From contig NZ_BMUA01000033.1 of assembly GCF_014649955.1 (NCBI RefSeq), positions 1 to 64,000 on the forward strand: DNA of 64,000 bases, read 5' to 3'. Under the pieces are notes generated by a model that was not told where the DNA came from, ran no database searches, and saw only the letters and a program-made list of their open reading frames with translations. Both the position numbers and the translations under genes were made by a program. The stretch comes from Streptomyces violascens (lineage in GTDB: Bacteria; Actinomycetota; Actinomycetes; Streptomycetales; Streptomycetaceae). Below are positions 17,478-33,124 of this stretch, piece by piece; the first letter of the stretch is position 1, and each line of letters begins with the position of its first letter.

Positions 17478-18194
17478 TCACAGCCCCCGGTCCAGCAGAT
17501 CGGCCAGGATCAGCCGGCCGAAGGCGAGGCTGCCGTGGATCTCGTCGGTCGCCTCGCTGAACTCCGGCCGCTGGCGGCCCGCTTCGTCGGTCACGCGGTC
17601 CCGCAGGTCCACGACTTCGACGCCGAGCTCCACGAGTGCGCGGCGCATCGTTTCCTGCGCCGCCCGGAAGACCGACGGGTCCGACATGCTCGGCACCCGC
17701 TGCGGCGGCATCACCGACACCACCCGCAGGCCCAGGGCGCGGGCATGGGCGTAGAAGGCGAGGGCGTCGCGGACCGTGGCGCGTACCAGGTCGTCGAAGA
17801 GGCGGCTCCGGAGGAAGCCCGGCGCGAAGCCGCCCCCGTGGACGCGGTAGATGTCCCAGTTCGCGGTGGTGGCGATGAAATGGGCGCTGAAGCCGAAGGT
17901 GCACACCAGGGGGACGTCGAGCGCGTCGAGCCCCGTGACACCCAACTCGTCCAGGAAGGTGCGGTAGAGGCCGTCCGTCTCGGAGCCCCGGAAGACGACG
18001 TCCTTTCCGCGCAGGTCGAAGAAGCCGGCGTTGAACTCCCGTCCGGCACCGACAGGACCGCCCGAGAAGGAGATGCCGGCAGCCTTCGCCGCCCGGCCGA
18101 TCGGGCCCGCGTGCGAGTCGCCGAGCAGCAGGAACCTGGCGGCGGTCGCGCCGGCGGTGTCAGTGGGGGTTGTAGTAGTCGAGTAGGGCGTCAT
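17478..18194 (-). CDS. SGNH-type hydrolase-like protein
   Basis: A 238-residue protein with the N-terminal nucleophile block FLLLGDSHAG (GDS motif), a conserved Asn-containing segment FGFSAHFIATTANWD and a C-terminal EIHGSLAFGRLILADLL, where ATDEIHGS could supply Asp/His. This is the SGNH/GDSL esterase layout. Its start overlaps the upstream GSCFA gene by 35 nt, so they are coupled. It may act with that protein on the NRPS product, for instance as acyl transferase or esterase; this is inference. Confidence 0.65.
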   Translation of the reverse strand: MTPYSTTTTPTDTAGATAARFLLLGDSHAGPIGRAAKAAGISFSGGPVGAGREFNAGFFDLRGKDVVFRGSETDGLYRTFLDELGVTGLDALDVPLVCTFGFSAHFIATTANWDIYRVHGGGFAPGFLRSRLFDDLVRATVRDALAFYAHARALGLRVVSVMPPQRVPSMSDPSVFRAAQETMRRALVELGVEVVDLRDRVTDEAGRQRPEFSEATDEIHGSLAFGRLILADLLDRGL

Positions 18195-19215
18195 CGCACT
18201 GGATGTCCTCTACGGTGGCGGGAGCGGTCCGGGGGGCGGGCGTGGCGGGGGCCGTCGTGGTGGCCGGGCCGCGGGTGAGCGCGTCGAAGAACTGGCCCAT
18301 CACGAAGTCGACACCCGCCGGCGTGACCGTGCGCAGGTTCGGCTCGAAGAACACGGCCTTGAAGGGGAAGCCGGTGACGATCTCGTAGGCGGGGAAGTAG
18401 TCGACGTGGTCGAGCTCCTGGGTCAACTGCCCTGCCACCGCGCGCAGTACGGACTTGGAGTAGGTGGTCGCGGTGAGCGCGTGGTCGCCGGTCGCCGTCG
18501 CCGTGAGCGGTACCGGAGACACGGTCAGCAGGACGCGCAGTCCGGGGTTGGCCGTGCGGGCGAGCGCGATGGCGGCTGACAGATTGTCGTACACCTCGGC
18601 GAAGGTGAAGTTGTGGAACACGTGCCGGCCGGAGTCGTACGTCCCGCGCACGGTGCCCGGACAGACCGGGTGGACCGTGCCATCGGCGCGGTCGCGCCAT
18701 GCCTCGGTCAGTCCGAGTGTGAAGACGAGGCAGCTCGCCCCGGTCACGGCGCCACGGATCGCCGCCAGGGTCGCCAGCCGTGCCTGTGCCACCGCGTCGG
18801 CCGAAGCATGGCCCCCGGGCTCGACCGAGGGGCGCCAGGGATCGTAGAAACGGCCGTCCTCGATCCACGCCTCCCCGGGAGGCGCGGCCTCGTGGAACGC
18901 CCAGGACAGCCACTGCCGCAACATCGCGGCGGTGTAGATGTTTCCGGTGCGGAACGAGAACACACCGAAGTGACGTGCCTCGCGCTCGGCGCGGGTGAGG
19001 CCCGGCGGGGCGGGTTCGGCGTCGCGCCAGTTCATGCCGCGCTCCAGCAGCGCGCGGCCGATGTGGCGGGCGAAGCAGGATCCCGCGGTGAGGATCACGT
19101 CGTCCTGGCCGAGGGCGAACTTCGGGGTCCACAGGCCACCGATTTCCCGCAGTTCGGGCTCGGCCACGGCGGTGCGCCAGAACGAGCGCGGTGGCAGCGA
19201 TCGATAGGGGGTCAT
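18160..19215 (-). CDS. GSCFA domain protein
   Basis: A 351-residue protein with the name-giving motif VILTAGSCFARHIGRALLERG near residue 45, then FSFRTGNIYTAAMLRQWL, VFTLGLTEAW and LLTVSPVPLTAT. GSCFA proteins are SGNH-hydrolase relatives (motif Ser in GSCFA). Starts 9 nt after the NRPS-PKS stop, with a GAGAGGA ribosome site, so it belongs to the operon. Detoxin or rimosamide products carry ester-linked acyl groups, so an acyl-transfer or deacylation role is conceivable but unproven. Confidence 0.8.
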   Translation of the reverse strand: MTPYRSLPPRSFWRTAVAEPELREIGGLWTPKFALGQDDVILTAGSCFARHIGRALLERGMNWRDAEPAPPGLTRAEREARHFGVFSFRTGNIYTAAMLRQWLSWAFHEAAPPGEAWIEDGRFYDPWRPSVEPGGHASADAVAQARLATLAAIRGAVTGASCLVFTLGLTEAWRDRADGTVHPVCPGTVRGTYDSGRHVFHNFTFAEVYDNLSAAIALARTANPGLRVLLTVSPVPLTATATGDHALTATTYSKSVLRAVAGQLTQELDHVDYFPAYEIVTGFPFKAVFFEPNLRTVTPAGVDFVMGQFFDALTRGPATTTAPATPAPRTAPATVEDIQCDDALLDYYNPH

Positions 19216-19224
19216 GACGTCCTC

Positions 19225-22200
19225 TCAGCGGGGCTCGGCAGCCGTCCCGGTCGCGTTGTTGACGGCGTCGGCCACCGCCCGTACCCAAGGGGCCCTGACG
19301 ATCCCGTAGTGCGTGGTGTCGAGCTCGTGAAAGCCGTCGAGCAGCGGCAACCGCTCCTCCCACAGCCGCCGTTGCTCCTCGGGGGAGCCCAGCACCGGCA
19401 GGCCGTCCACCGGGCGGGTCGCGATCCACAGACGGCTGGGCGTGCCGGTGAGCCGGGGCGGTCGATGGTGTGCCATGGCGGCGACGTTGGCCCGGCAGCA
19501 GCGCGCGAGACGCTCGGCGTACGCCAGCGCCTGCGGGCTCGGTCCGGTTGCGGTACGGCTTCCGTCCGTGCCGCCCTGTCCCGTTCCGCCCTGGCTCAGC
19601 TCGTGCGCGAAGACCGCCTCGTACCGCGCTTCGTCGTACGCCAGGAAGTGCGGCCCCGCGTCCGGCGGCGGCGGGTCGAGCAGATGGAGCCCGGTAGCCG
19701 GGTGGCCGGCCGCCTCCGCCTCGGCCGCCACGGCGTGTGCCACCCAGCCGCCGAACGACCAGCCCGCGAGGTGCCAGCGCCACTGGCCGTGCGGGAATCG
19801 CGCACGCAGCGCGGCGTGGTAGTGGCGGGCCCGCTCGGCCAGCGACCAGGACGGCAGGTCGGGGCTGCGCAGCACGGGGTCGGGGATCAGACAGACCGTC
19901 AGGTGCGGGTCGAGGACCGACACGAGCGCCCGGTATGCCTGGACGTCTCCGCCCACCGGATGGATTAGGCACACCACATCGTTCCCGGTGCCCTCCTGCC
20001 ACACCTCGATGGGCACCTGGTCCACACCGGGAGCCGCACCGGAACCGGCGTCCTCGGCTTCCCCCGTGAGGGCCAGCACACCGTTGAGGCTGATGCGATG
20101 GCCCAGCTGGGAGAGTTCGAGGACGACGCCGTAGTGCTGCTCGACCTTGGCGATGAGGTCGAGCATGGTCAGCGAGTCGACGCCCTGGTCGTACAGCGAG
20201 ACGTCCGGGTCGATCCCGTCGAGTCCCAGCCAGCCGCGCAGCCAGTCGCTGAGCCGGGCGGCGGTCGCTTCCCGTGGTTCCGCATTCTGCGTGACGGGTG
20301 TGCGCCTTGCGCGCGGTACCGCCTCCGGCGCCGCTGACGGGGCGTAGAAGTCGTGAGCCCGCTCGATGTCGGTCGTGGAGACCAGGAGATGCGGAAGCTG
20401 GAGTTGCAGCGCTCGTGCGAACAGCCGCTGCCCCTCCTTGACCGCGAGACCCACCGCCAGGTGTTCCTGGTGGCGGGCGTCCGAGCGCAGGGCGTCCCGG
20501 GCCATGCCGACCTCGCTCCAGATGTCCCAGCCGATGCCGATCCGCAGCGTGGTGGCGGTGGCGTCCGAGCGGTATCGGGCGAAGCCGTCCAGAAGACCGT
20601 TCGCGGCCGCGTAGTCGAACTGGCCGACCCCGCCGTACTGCGCGGACATCGACGAGCAGTACGCCGCGAAGCCCGGCCGATAGTGCTCGATCAGCCGCTC
20701 GACCAGCAGGGTGCCGCGCAGCTTGGCGGCCGTGGCCCGCCGCATCGCCACGTTGTCGCGCCGGGAGATCAGCCCGCCGCCCGCCGAGCCCGCGGCGTGC
20801 ACCAAGCCGTCGATCCCGCCGGCTCCCCTCGTGTGCGAGGCGATCCTGGCGAGGATGACGTCGAGCGCGTCCTCGGCCAGATCGGCCTCGACCAGCGCGA
20901 CACGGTCCGCCCACGGGGCGAGATCCGCGGGCAGCCGTGCACCGCGGGAGAGCAGGACGACCCGGCACTCGGAGTGTGCGAGGAGCCACGCGGCCAGGGA
21001 GCGGCCGATGCCTCCCGTGCCGCCGATGACGAGGTACGTGGCCGGGGCAGCGGGCAGCGCGAAGGGCGCCGTGGTGACGGGGGTGGGCACCGGCAGCAGC
21101 GCCTGTCGCCACCAGTAGCCCTGCCGCAGCGCGAGACGCCGGGGCAGTTCCGAGGCGGCGTCGGTCCCGGCGAGGAGCGCCGCAAGGGCCCCGCTCCAGT
21201 CGGCCGGGTCCGCGCCGGGAAGGTCCACCCAGTGTCCTTGGAGGGCACACTCCTGTGGTGCCACTTCTCCCGCGCCCGCGAGCAGCCCCAACTCCGGCCG
21301 CCACACGTCACCTTCGGTCGGCTGTGCCCCGTACGAGAGCCACCAGGTCCGCAGACGCAGTGGCCGCGACAGTTCGCCGGCCGCCCGCAGCAGGGCGGCT
21401 GGGGTGTCCAGGCAGGCCCAGCGGGCGTGCGCCAGCGCCTCCTCGCCGATCGGCCCGTCGACCGCCAGCGGCAGCGCGTGCAGCCAGTCGACACCGACCT
21501 CGTTCGCGTCGGCCGACGCCGGAGCCAGTGCGTCAAGCAACTGCCGTAGTGACCCGGGGTCGGCCGGGTTCACCTCGTAGACGTCGGCCGCGAGTTGGGC
21601 GAAGGCGTCGGCAGCGCTGACGCGTACCACCCGGTCGTAAACCGTGGCGAAGGGGGCCAGTGCGTCGGACGGCAGGGGGGTGACGGTCATTGCCACCAGC
21701 ACTCCCGCCATCCGCGGCCCGGCCGCGGAGACGGCACGGCTCAGCCGGACCCAGTGCGGCTGGTGCAGCCAGTCGGCCTCGGGCAGGCGCTGAGGGCTTC
21801 CGTCGCCGGCCGGGGCCGTGGCGCGCTCGAAGTCGTACTCGGCGAGCGCGAAGCTCGGCGGCGGGAAGTCCCAGGGAGCCCCCGCGGGTCCGGCGGGCCA
21901 GTGGACCGGCCGGCCGGACAGCCACGCGGTCACCACATCACCGGCCGTGTGCTCCACGGCGCGGCACTCCTCCCCGCGTGCCGTCACCTCGACGCCGGAC
22001 ACCGTACGCAGCCAGGCCACCGCCTCGGAAGCGTCGGCGCAGACCGCCGCGGCCCGCAGGCGGCGCGCGGGCCGTCCCGCTTGCAGATGGCGGAGCACCA
22101 GGGCGTACGCCTCGGGCCTTGCCTGAAGGTAGTCGGCGATGCGGGCGGCGTCGGCGCGCAGCCCGGCAGTGCTGGTACTGGAGAGCAACAGGCATGAAAT

Positions 22201-25200
22201 GAAGGGGAGTTGGGGGTTCACCCCCTCCGGTGTTCCGTCTGCTTCGAGCACCAGATGGGCATTGGTGCCGCCGATGCCGAAGCTGCTCACGGCGGCCACC
22301 CGGGGCCGTCCCGCGGGCCAGGGCGCCGCTGCGGCCGGGACGTGGAACGGCGCCGTGTCGGGGCCCATCCGGGGATTGAGCGTGCGGAAGCCGACGTTGG
22401 GCGGAATCAGCCCGTGGTGGACGGCGAGGGCGGCCCGCACGAGACCCACCACTCCCGCCGCGGCTCCCAGATGGCCGATCTGGCTCTTCACCGAGGACAG
22501 CGCGCATCGGTCGGCCTCGGCCAGGTCGAACGCCTGGCGCAGCGCGCCGACCTCGACCGGATCGCCGAGCCGGGTGCCCGTGCCGTGCGCCTCGACGTAT
22601 CCCAGGTCGGCGCTGTCTCGGCCACTGCGGCGCAGCGCGGCCCGGATCACCTCGCGTTGGCCCAGAAGCGAGGGCGCGCTGTAACTGAGCTTGCCCGCAC
22701 CGTCGTTGTTCAGTGCCGACCCCGTGACCACCGCGTACACGGTGTCGCCGTCGCGTCGCGCGAGGCTGAGCGGCTTGAGTACCACAACACCGACACCGCT
22801 GGCGCCGATCGTGCCGTCGGCGTCGTCACTGAACGGCCGGCAGTGACCGTCCCTGGAGAAGATGTGCTGAGGGCGGTACGCGTAGCCATCCGTCAGCAGC
22901 GTGTCGACGAGCACCCCGCCCGCCAGCATGACCTCGGCCTCGCCCTGGCGCAGCAGCCCCGCCGCGACGTGCACGGCGACCAGTGAACTGGCGCACGCGG
23001 CCTGCACGGTGAACGCGGGGCCCGTCAGATCGAGGTGGTAGGCGACCTTGGTGGTGAGGAAGTCCTTGTCGTGGTGGAGCGCCAGCTGGAAGCCGTCCGG
23101 CAGTTGCTCCGGGTCGGCCTCGCGCAGCAGGGACTGGAAGTAGGTGTTCTCACCGCAGCCGGCGACGAGCCCGATGCGCTGCCCGGACGGGTCCGCGATC
23201 CCCGCATGGGCCAGCGCCTGCACGGAACTCATGAGCAGATGGCGCTGCTGCGGATCCATCAGCCGCGCCTCCTGGCGGCTGATGCCGAAGTGCTCGGGGT
23301 CGAAGGAGAGGAGTCCCGACATCTGACTGCGCGCGCCGACCAGTCCGTCGGCCGCTTCGAAGTGCTCCACGCCGCGTGCTCCGGTCCGCACCATCTCCCA
23401 GAAGGAGGCGAGGTCGTCGGCGCCCGGCAGCCGTACGGCCATGCCGATGACGGCGATCGGTTCGTCCACCACGGCGTGCGCGGGGCGGTCCGTGTCGGTC
23501 GTGCGCAGCGCACCGTCCAGGAACGCGGCGAGGCGGCGGATGGTGACGTGCTCGAACAGGTCGGGGACGGTGAAGCTCAGACCGGGCTCGGCGGTGCAGC
23601 GCAGTTGGAAGCGCATCAGATCGAGGCTGGAGGCGCCCGCGTCGAAGAACCGCTCATCGGGGGCGACGGTCCGGCCGAGCAGTTCGGTGAGCAGTTCGGT
23701 CAACCGGGCCTCGCGGGGCGTCAGGACCGACGGGTCCTGGGAGACGGCATTCGGCGATTGCAGTTCGTCACCGGGCGCGGTCAGGGCCGCGCGGCGGTCC
23801 AGTTTGCCGCTCGGTGTGAGCGGCAGACTCGCCAGGCGACGGAATCGGTCGATCCGTACGTACGGCGGCAGCAGCGGCGCCAGATGGCGTGTCAGCTCCG
23901 CGCCCGTGGGACCTGGAGCCGGGTTTTGGGCCGTGATCCCGGGGCGGAACTCCAGGCAGGCGACGAGCCGTTCACCGTCCCGTGCCACCACCGCGTTGAT
24001 GACGTCGGGGTGGCGCAGCAGTGCCGCCTCGACCTGGCCGAGCTCCAGGCGGTGGCCGCTGAGCTTGATCTGCTGGTCGTCGCGGCCCTGGTAGTGCAGC
24101 AGGCCGTCCCGGTCGAAGTGGGCCAGGTCGCCGCTGCGGTAGAAGGTTCCCAGGCCGGGCAGTTCGACGAAGCGCTCCGCGTTGAGCCGCGCGTCGCCCA
24201 GATAGCAGGGTGCGGCCATCGGGCCGCCGATGAGCAGATGACCGGTGCGGCCCGGCGGTACGGGCTCGTCCGCCTCGTCGACCACACGCAGCCAGGCAGC
24301 CGTCACCGGTCTGCCGATGGCCGGGCGCTCCGGCCAGTGGGCGGGATCGCCGTCCAGACAGAGGCCGCTGACCACATGGGTCTCGGTCGGCCCGTAGTGG
24401 TTGAACAGACGGGCGCCGGGCAGTCCGGCGAACCAGCGGCGGATGGCATCGGTGCACAGCAGTTGCTCGCCCGCGGTGATCACTTCGCGCAGCCGGGAGG
24501 GGTAGCGGCCGAGCCGCACGCCGTGCTCGGCGAGCAGGTTCAGGGCCACGTACGGCAGGAACAGGCGCTCGGTACCCGCCGCTTCGAGCTGGTCGAGCAG
24601 AGCGGGCGCGTCGTGGCGCCATGAAGGCTGCACCAGATGCAGCACACCACCGCCGCACAGCGTGGTGAAGATTTCCTGGAAGGAGACGTCGAAGGACAGC
24701 ATGGAGAACTGCTGAGTGACGGCGGGGGATCCCAGGCCCCCCGAGTCACGCTGCCATTGCAGCAGGTTGCACAGCGTCCGGTCGGACACCTGCACTCCCT
24801 TGGGAGTGCCGGTGGAGCCCGAGGTGAACAGGGTGTACAGCGGACGCCGGCCGTCGTGCGGCGGCAGCGCGGGGACGGCCGACGGAACGTGGTCCACCGA
24901 GGGGACCCGGTGCCGCGGCAGGCCACGGGGAGCGATGGCGTCGAGGGCGTCCGCGTCCTCAGCTGCCACCAGCACGCACAGCGGCTCCACTTGGGCCAGG
25001 ATCTGCCGCAGCAGCTCCTTCGGATAGGCGGGGTCGAGCGGCACGATGGTCAGGTTCAGCCGGGCCAGCGCCAGCAGCGCCACCACGTGTTCGGGCGATG
25101 GCTGGAGGTACAGCGCGACAGTGCGGGGGCCGCTGTCTCCGGGCACCGGTGGGTACAGCCGCTGGAGCTCGGCGGCGAACGCGCCGGCTCTCGCGTCCAG

Positions 25201-28200
25201 TTGGGTGTACGTGAGGCTGCGGCCCGCGTGCACCAGTGCGGGCGCTTCGGGCGTGCGCAATACCTGAAGGGCGAAGCCCTCGGCGACGGTGACGTGGGCG
25301 AGGGGAGCCGAATCGGCGCGCCCCGGCTCGGGCAGCCGACGACGCAGCGGTGCCACCAGCTCGGACAGTGGACGGTCGACACCATCGGTGAGCGCCTCGA
25401 TGCCGCTCTCGAACAGCTCGGCCAGAGACGCCATTTCGGCCGCGTCGAAGTGACGGGCGTCGTACTCCCACAGGCAGTCGAGGCCGGTCGCCCGCTCGAC
25501 CACCGACAGGGTCAGGGGACACTTCGCGTCGAGCGGTGCCCGCCACTGCGGTTGGACGTCGCAGCCGGGCAGCGCCAGCGTGTCGAAGTCGGTGTTCTCC
25601 AGGACGAACATGAAGTCGAACGGTGTGCTGCCCGCCGGGCCCGGTAGATCGGCGACGACGTCGGCGAGGACGACGTCCTGGCGGTCCAGGATCGCCTGGG
25701 CTGCGGCGCCGTACCGCAGGAGCTGGGGGCGCAGGTGCTCGCGCGGGGCCACATCCAGGGGGAGCAGCACGGTGTTCGCGAACATGCCGACGCTGGACTC
25801 GAAGTCCTGCACGGGTCGGTTGGCCACCGGCGCGGCGATCCGTGGCCGGGTGCGGGCGGTGGCCCCGTACAGGCTCCAGGCGTAGACGCCCAGGAGGACG
25901 TGGAAGCGGGTGAGACCGAGGTCGGCACAGAGCCGGTCGAGCGCGGTGCGACGGGCCGAGTCGAGGGAGCTGTGCAGCAGCCGCCCCATGGGGCCGCCCG
26001 CCGGGTGCACGGGTTCCAGAGGCGCCGTGTCGGCCGCACCGGGCCGCTCGTGCATCAACTCGCCGTAGAGGGCAGCCAGTTCGGAGCGCTGGGTGCGGTA
26101 GGCGGGCTGGTTGAACCACTCGGACTGCCAGCGGGCGTAGTCGAGCGGCGTCGGCGCCGGCCGCGTGGCTGCCTGGCTCGCGTGGCCGACGGCTGCCGCG
26201 TAGTCGGCCGACAGCTCGCCGAACAGCACATTGAGCGACCAGCCGTCGACCGCGATGTGATGCATACACACGTACAGGTCGCCGCCGCCCGAGCGGGGCA
26301 GCCAGCACGCCTGGAACAACCGGGGCCGTGCCAGGTCGAAGGGCGTGGCGAACAGCTGGTCGGTGAAGGCTCTTCGGCCCGCCGCGTCGCGCAGGGCCTC
26401 CGCCGGAGGTTCGGTCCACGGGTCGTACGGCTCGTCCACCGTCTGCACCAGACCCTCGGGTGTAGCGGTGAAGGAGGTGCGCAGCGCGGGGTGGCGGGCC
26501 ACGAGACGTCGCAGCGCGTCGCGCAGCGCGCTGACGTCGGCAGCGCCGTCGACGCGGAAGACCATCGGCACGCTGTATGCGAGGGACGCCGGATCGCGCT
26601 GTTGCAGGAGCCACAGCCGCTGCTGCTCGGAGGTGGCGGGCGCGGTGCGCGGACCCGCCGCGTCGGTCGGCACCGGTGCGGTGACGTCGGGGTAGGAGCA
26701 GGCGGTTGCCTCCGTCGCAGCCGCCAGCTCGGCGAAGTCGCTCCGCAACACCAGGGACGGGGGCAATTCGCAGCCCCAGAGCCGGCGTGCCTCGAAGCGC
26801 AGCCGCAGCGCCCGGAGCGAGTCGCCGCCGCAGGCGATCCAGCGGTCGGTGAGGCACAGGCCCTCGATGCCCAGGATCCGTTCCGCGAGGGCGAGGACCT
26901 CCCGCTGCCGGGGGGTGCGGACGTCATCGGCCCCGGCGGCTCCGGTGCGCCGCCACGGTGCGACGTCGCGCCCCAGCAGGGCCTCCCGGTCGACCTTGCC
27001 GTTGGCGTTGAGCGGCAACTCGTCGACCAGGTAGGTCTGGTGGGGGCGCATGTACGCGGGCAGGGCGGCGTCCAAGTGCCGGTGGAAGTCGTCGAAGGAC
27101 AACGCGGAGCCGAGGGTCAGATACGCGAGCAGTTCGTTGACGCCGTTCGCCTCGCGGCGGGTGCAGACGTACGCCTGGCGGACCGCGGGGTGCGTCACGA
27201 TCCGACGCTCCAGCTCGCCCGGTTCGATGCGGAAGCCGCGCACCTTGACCTGGCGGTCGGCGCGCCCGACGTACTCGAACCGCCCCGCGGCGTCGAGCCG
27301 GACCAGGTCGCCGGTGCGGTAGTGGCGCACCGGGATGCCGTCGGACCGCTCCAGGGTGACGAAGCGGCGCTCGGTCTCCTCGGGGAGGTTGCGGTAGCCG
27401 ACGGCCAACGCCTCGCCCGCCAGGCACAGTTCGGCGGTCCGGCCGGGCTCGGCAGGGCGGTTGCCCTCGGCCGGCACGAGGGCCTCGGTGCCCGGCAGCG
27501 CCCGCCCGATGGGCACCACATCGCCCGCGAAGTCCCGGGGGATGGGGTGGCACAGCGCGAACGTCGTGGCTTCCGTGGGGCCGTAGACGTTGTAGAGCTG
27601 GGTGGTACTGGTGACGTTGGACCGGTACCAGCGGCGGATCAGCCGGGCGTTCAGCTGCTCACCGCCCACCAGCACCTGGCCGACGCCGGCGAAGCAGTGC
27701 GGCACCTGGTCGACCACCGCGTTGAACAGCGCGACGGTGACGAAGAGGGTGTCGATGCGCAGCCGTTCCAGTTCGGCCGCCAGCACGTCGGGCGTCTGCG
27801 CCGTCTCGTCGTCGACGATCACACAGCAGCCGCCGGTCAGCAGCGGCACCCAGACCTCGAAACTGAGCGCGTCGAAGGCGGGGTTGGACAGGCACGCGTA
27901 GCGGGCGCCTTCGCGAAGGGCGATGTACCCGGGGCGGGCGAGGCGCATGATTCCCGCGTCCCGCACCTCGACGCCCTTGGGCAGTCCTGTGGTGCCCGAG
28001 GTGTAGAAGACGAAGGAGACCGGTGCGGCGCCCTTCGGCTCGGTGTGCGGATCCGGCGCGGGGGAGTCCGCGCCGCAGCGGAGGAGCTCGTCGACCGGCA
28101 GGGGCCGTACGCCCCCGGGGAGTCCCTTCGGCGGCGCGGCGCCGTGGAGCACCGCCACGCTCGCCGAGTCGGTCAGGATGTGGCGCTGCCGCTCGGGCGG

Positions 28201-28481
28201 GCTCTGCGCGTCCAGGGGAACGACCACCGCGCCCAGGCGCAGGATGCCGAGCATGGCGCAGACCAGCTGCCGGGATCGCGGCAGGCAGACCGCGACCGCC
28301 TGTCCCGGCCGCACACCGTGCCGGTGCAGGGCATCGGCGACGGCCGCGCTGGCGGTGTCGAGGTGTGCGTAGTCCAGGGTGTGTTCGCCGTCGATGAGCG
28401 CGGGCGCCGACGGGTGGCGATGGGCCCGGTCGAGTACGGCGGCGGCGAGGCCGGGGGCGGGGAAGTGCGGTGCGGCATCCA

Positions 28482-28482
<1 letters not shown>
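19225..28482 (-). CDS. hybrid NRPS-PKS: A-T-C-A-T-KS-KR-ACP-TE, no AT domain
   Basis: A 3085-residue megasynthase; ATG 28482 shares its A with the upstream stop (TGATG). Domains with rough residues: A1 20-520 (specificity residues D-A-F-V-L-G-V-T-F, suggesting an aliphatic residue such as Val/Ile), T1 Ser555, C 600-1010 (HHIAVDG, second His 742), A2 1040-1560 (D-V-Q-F-I-A-H-V-V, a proline code), T2 Ser1619, KS 1670-2080 (Cys1830 in QAACASSL; EAHGTGT; GHLGAAAG), KR about 2480-2680 (IGGTGGIGRSL), ACP Ser2770, TE Ser2909 in GWSFGG. No acyltransferase lies between KS and KR, so malonyl would be loaded in trans. Proline extended by a reduced malonyl unit would give a detoxinine-like beta-hydroxy acid. 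Confidence 0.92.
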
Positions 28483-32564
<4,082 letters not shown>

Positions 32565-33124
32565 AGCCGGGACCGGATATATGTCTCAGCGGGGTCTGGA
32601 GAGTGCCGATGCGTCCCCGCAGCGCACTGCATGGACTGAAATAAACAGGGCAAGTGCTGCGGGAGTCGGGGGATTCCAGAGGGAATTCCGGCGCATGGTC
32701 CGATGTGTCGTACACGAGCGATCGAACGGCCGCGTCGGCGGCTGGATCTGATCCCCCGAGCGGTGGTTGAGATGATTGATCAGTGGTTCTGAGTCTGTCA
32801 ATGGTCGTTCGACCGGGGGTGTCACCCTGACACGCCGCCGACCGATCGTTCTGCCCGAACGGCCCAGAGGACAGGTACGGAAGGGCAAAGTGGCCGCCGG
32901 AATATTGCGTCTCACCTGATCCCTGAGGCAGGTTGAGGCGAATCACTGACCTCAGCCAACAGGGACCGTGATTTCCATGCCGGACGCTCCTGACGGAGTC
33001 TCTTTCCGACGGGAGCGCCGTGGGTAGTTCTGGCGTGGAGGAATTCCGGAATCCAGGGGCCCGGCGAGCGAGGGGCCCTGTGTCCCTCGGGCAGTGGGGT
33101 TGAAAGAGCCGCAGACTTCCTACG
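32565..33124. promoter_or_regulatory. leader/promoter region of the NRPS operon
   Basis: 560 bp with no recognisable gene before the IS element. The stretch 32760-32850 is less GC-rich and contains TGATTGATCA (a 10 bp near-palindrome around 32772). It is the only place a promoter for the 16 kb minus-strand operon can lie inside the window. No specific operator was identified. Confidence 0.35.

Noticed and set aside
18191..21304. Long minus-strand ORF overlapping the GSCFA gene and the PKS end
   Set aside because: Shadow frame of high-GC coding DNA; Arg/Gly/Ala-rich noise with no motif.
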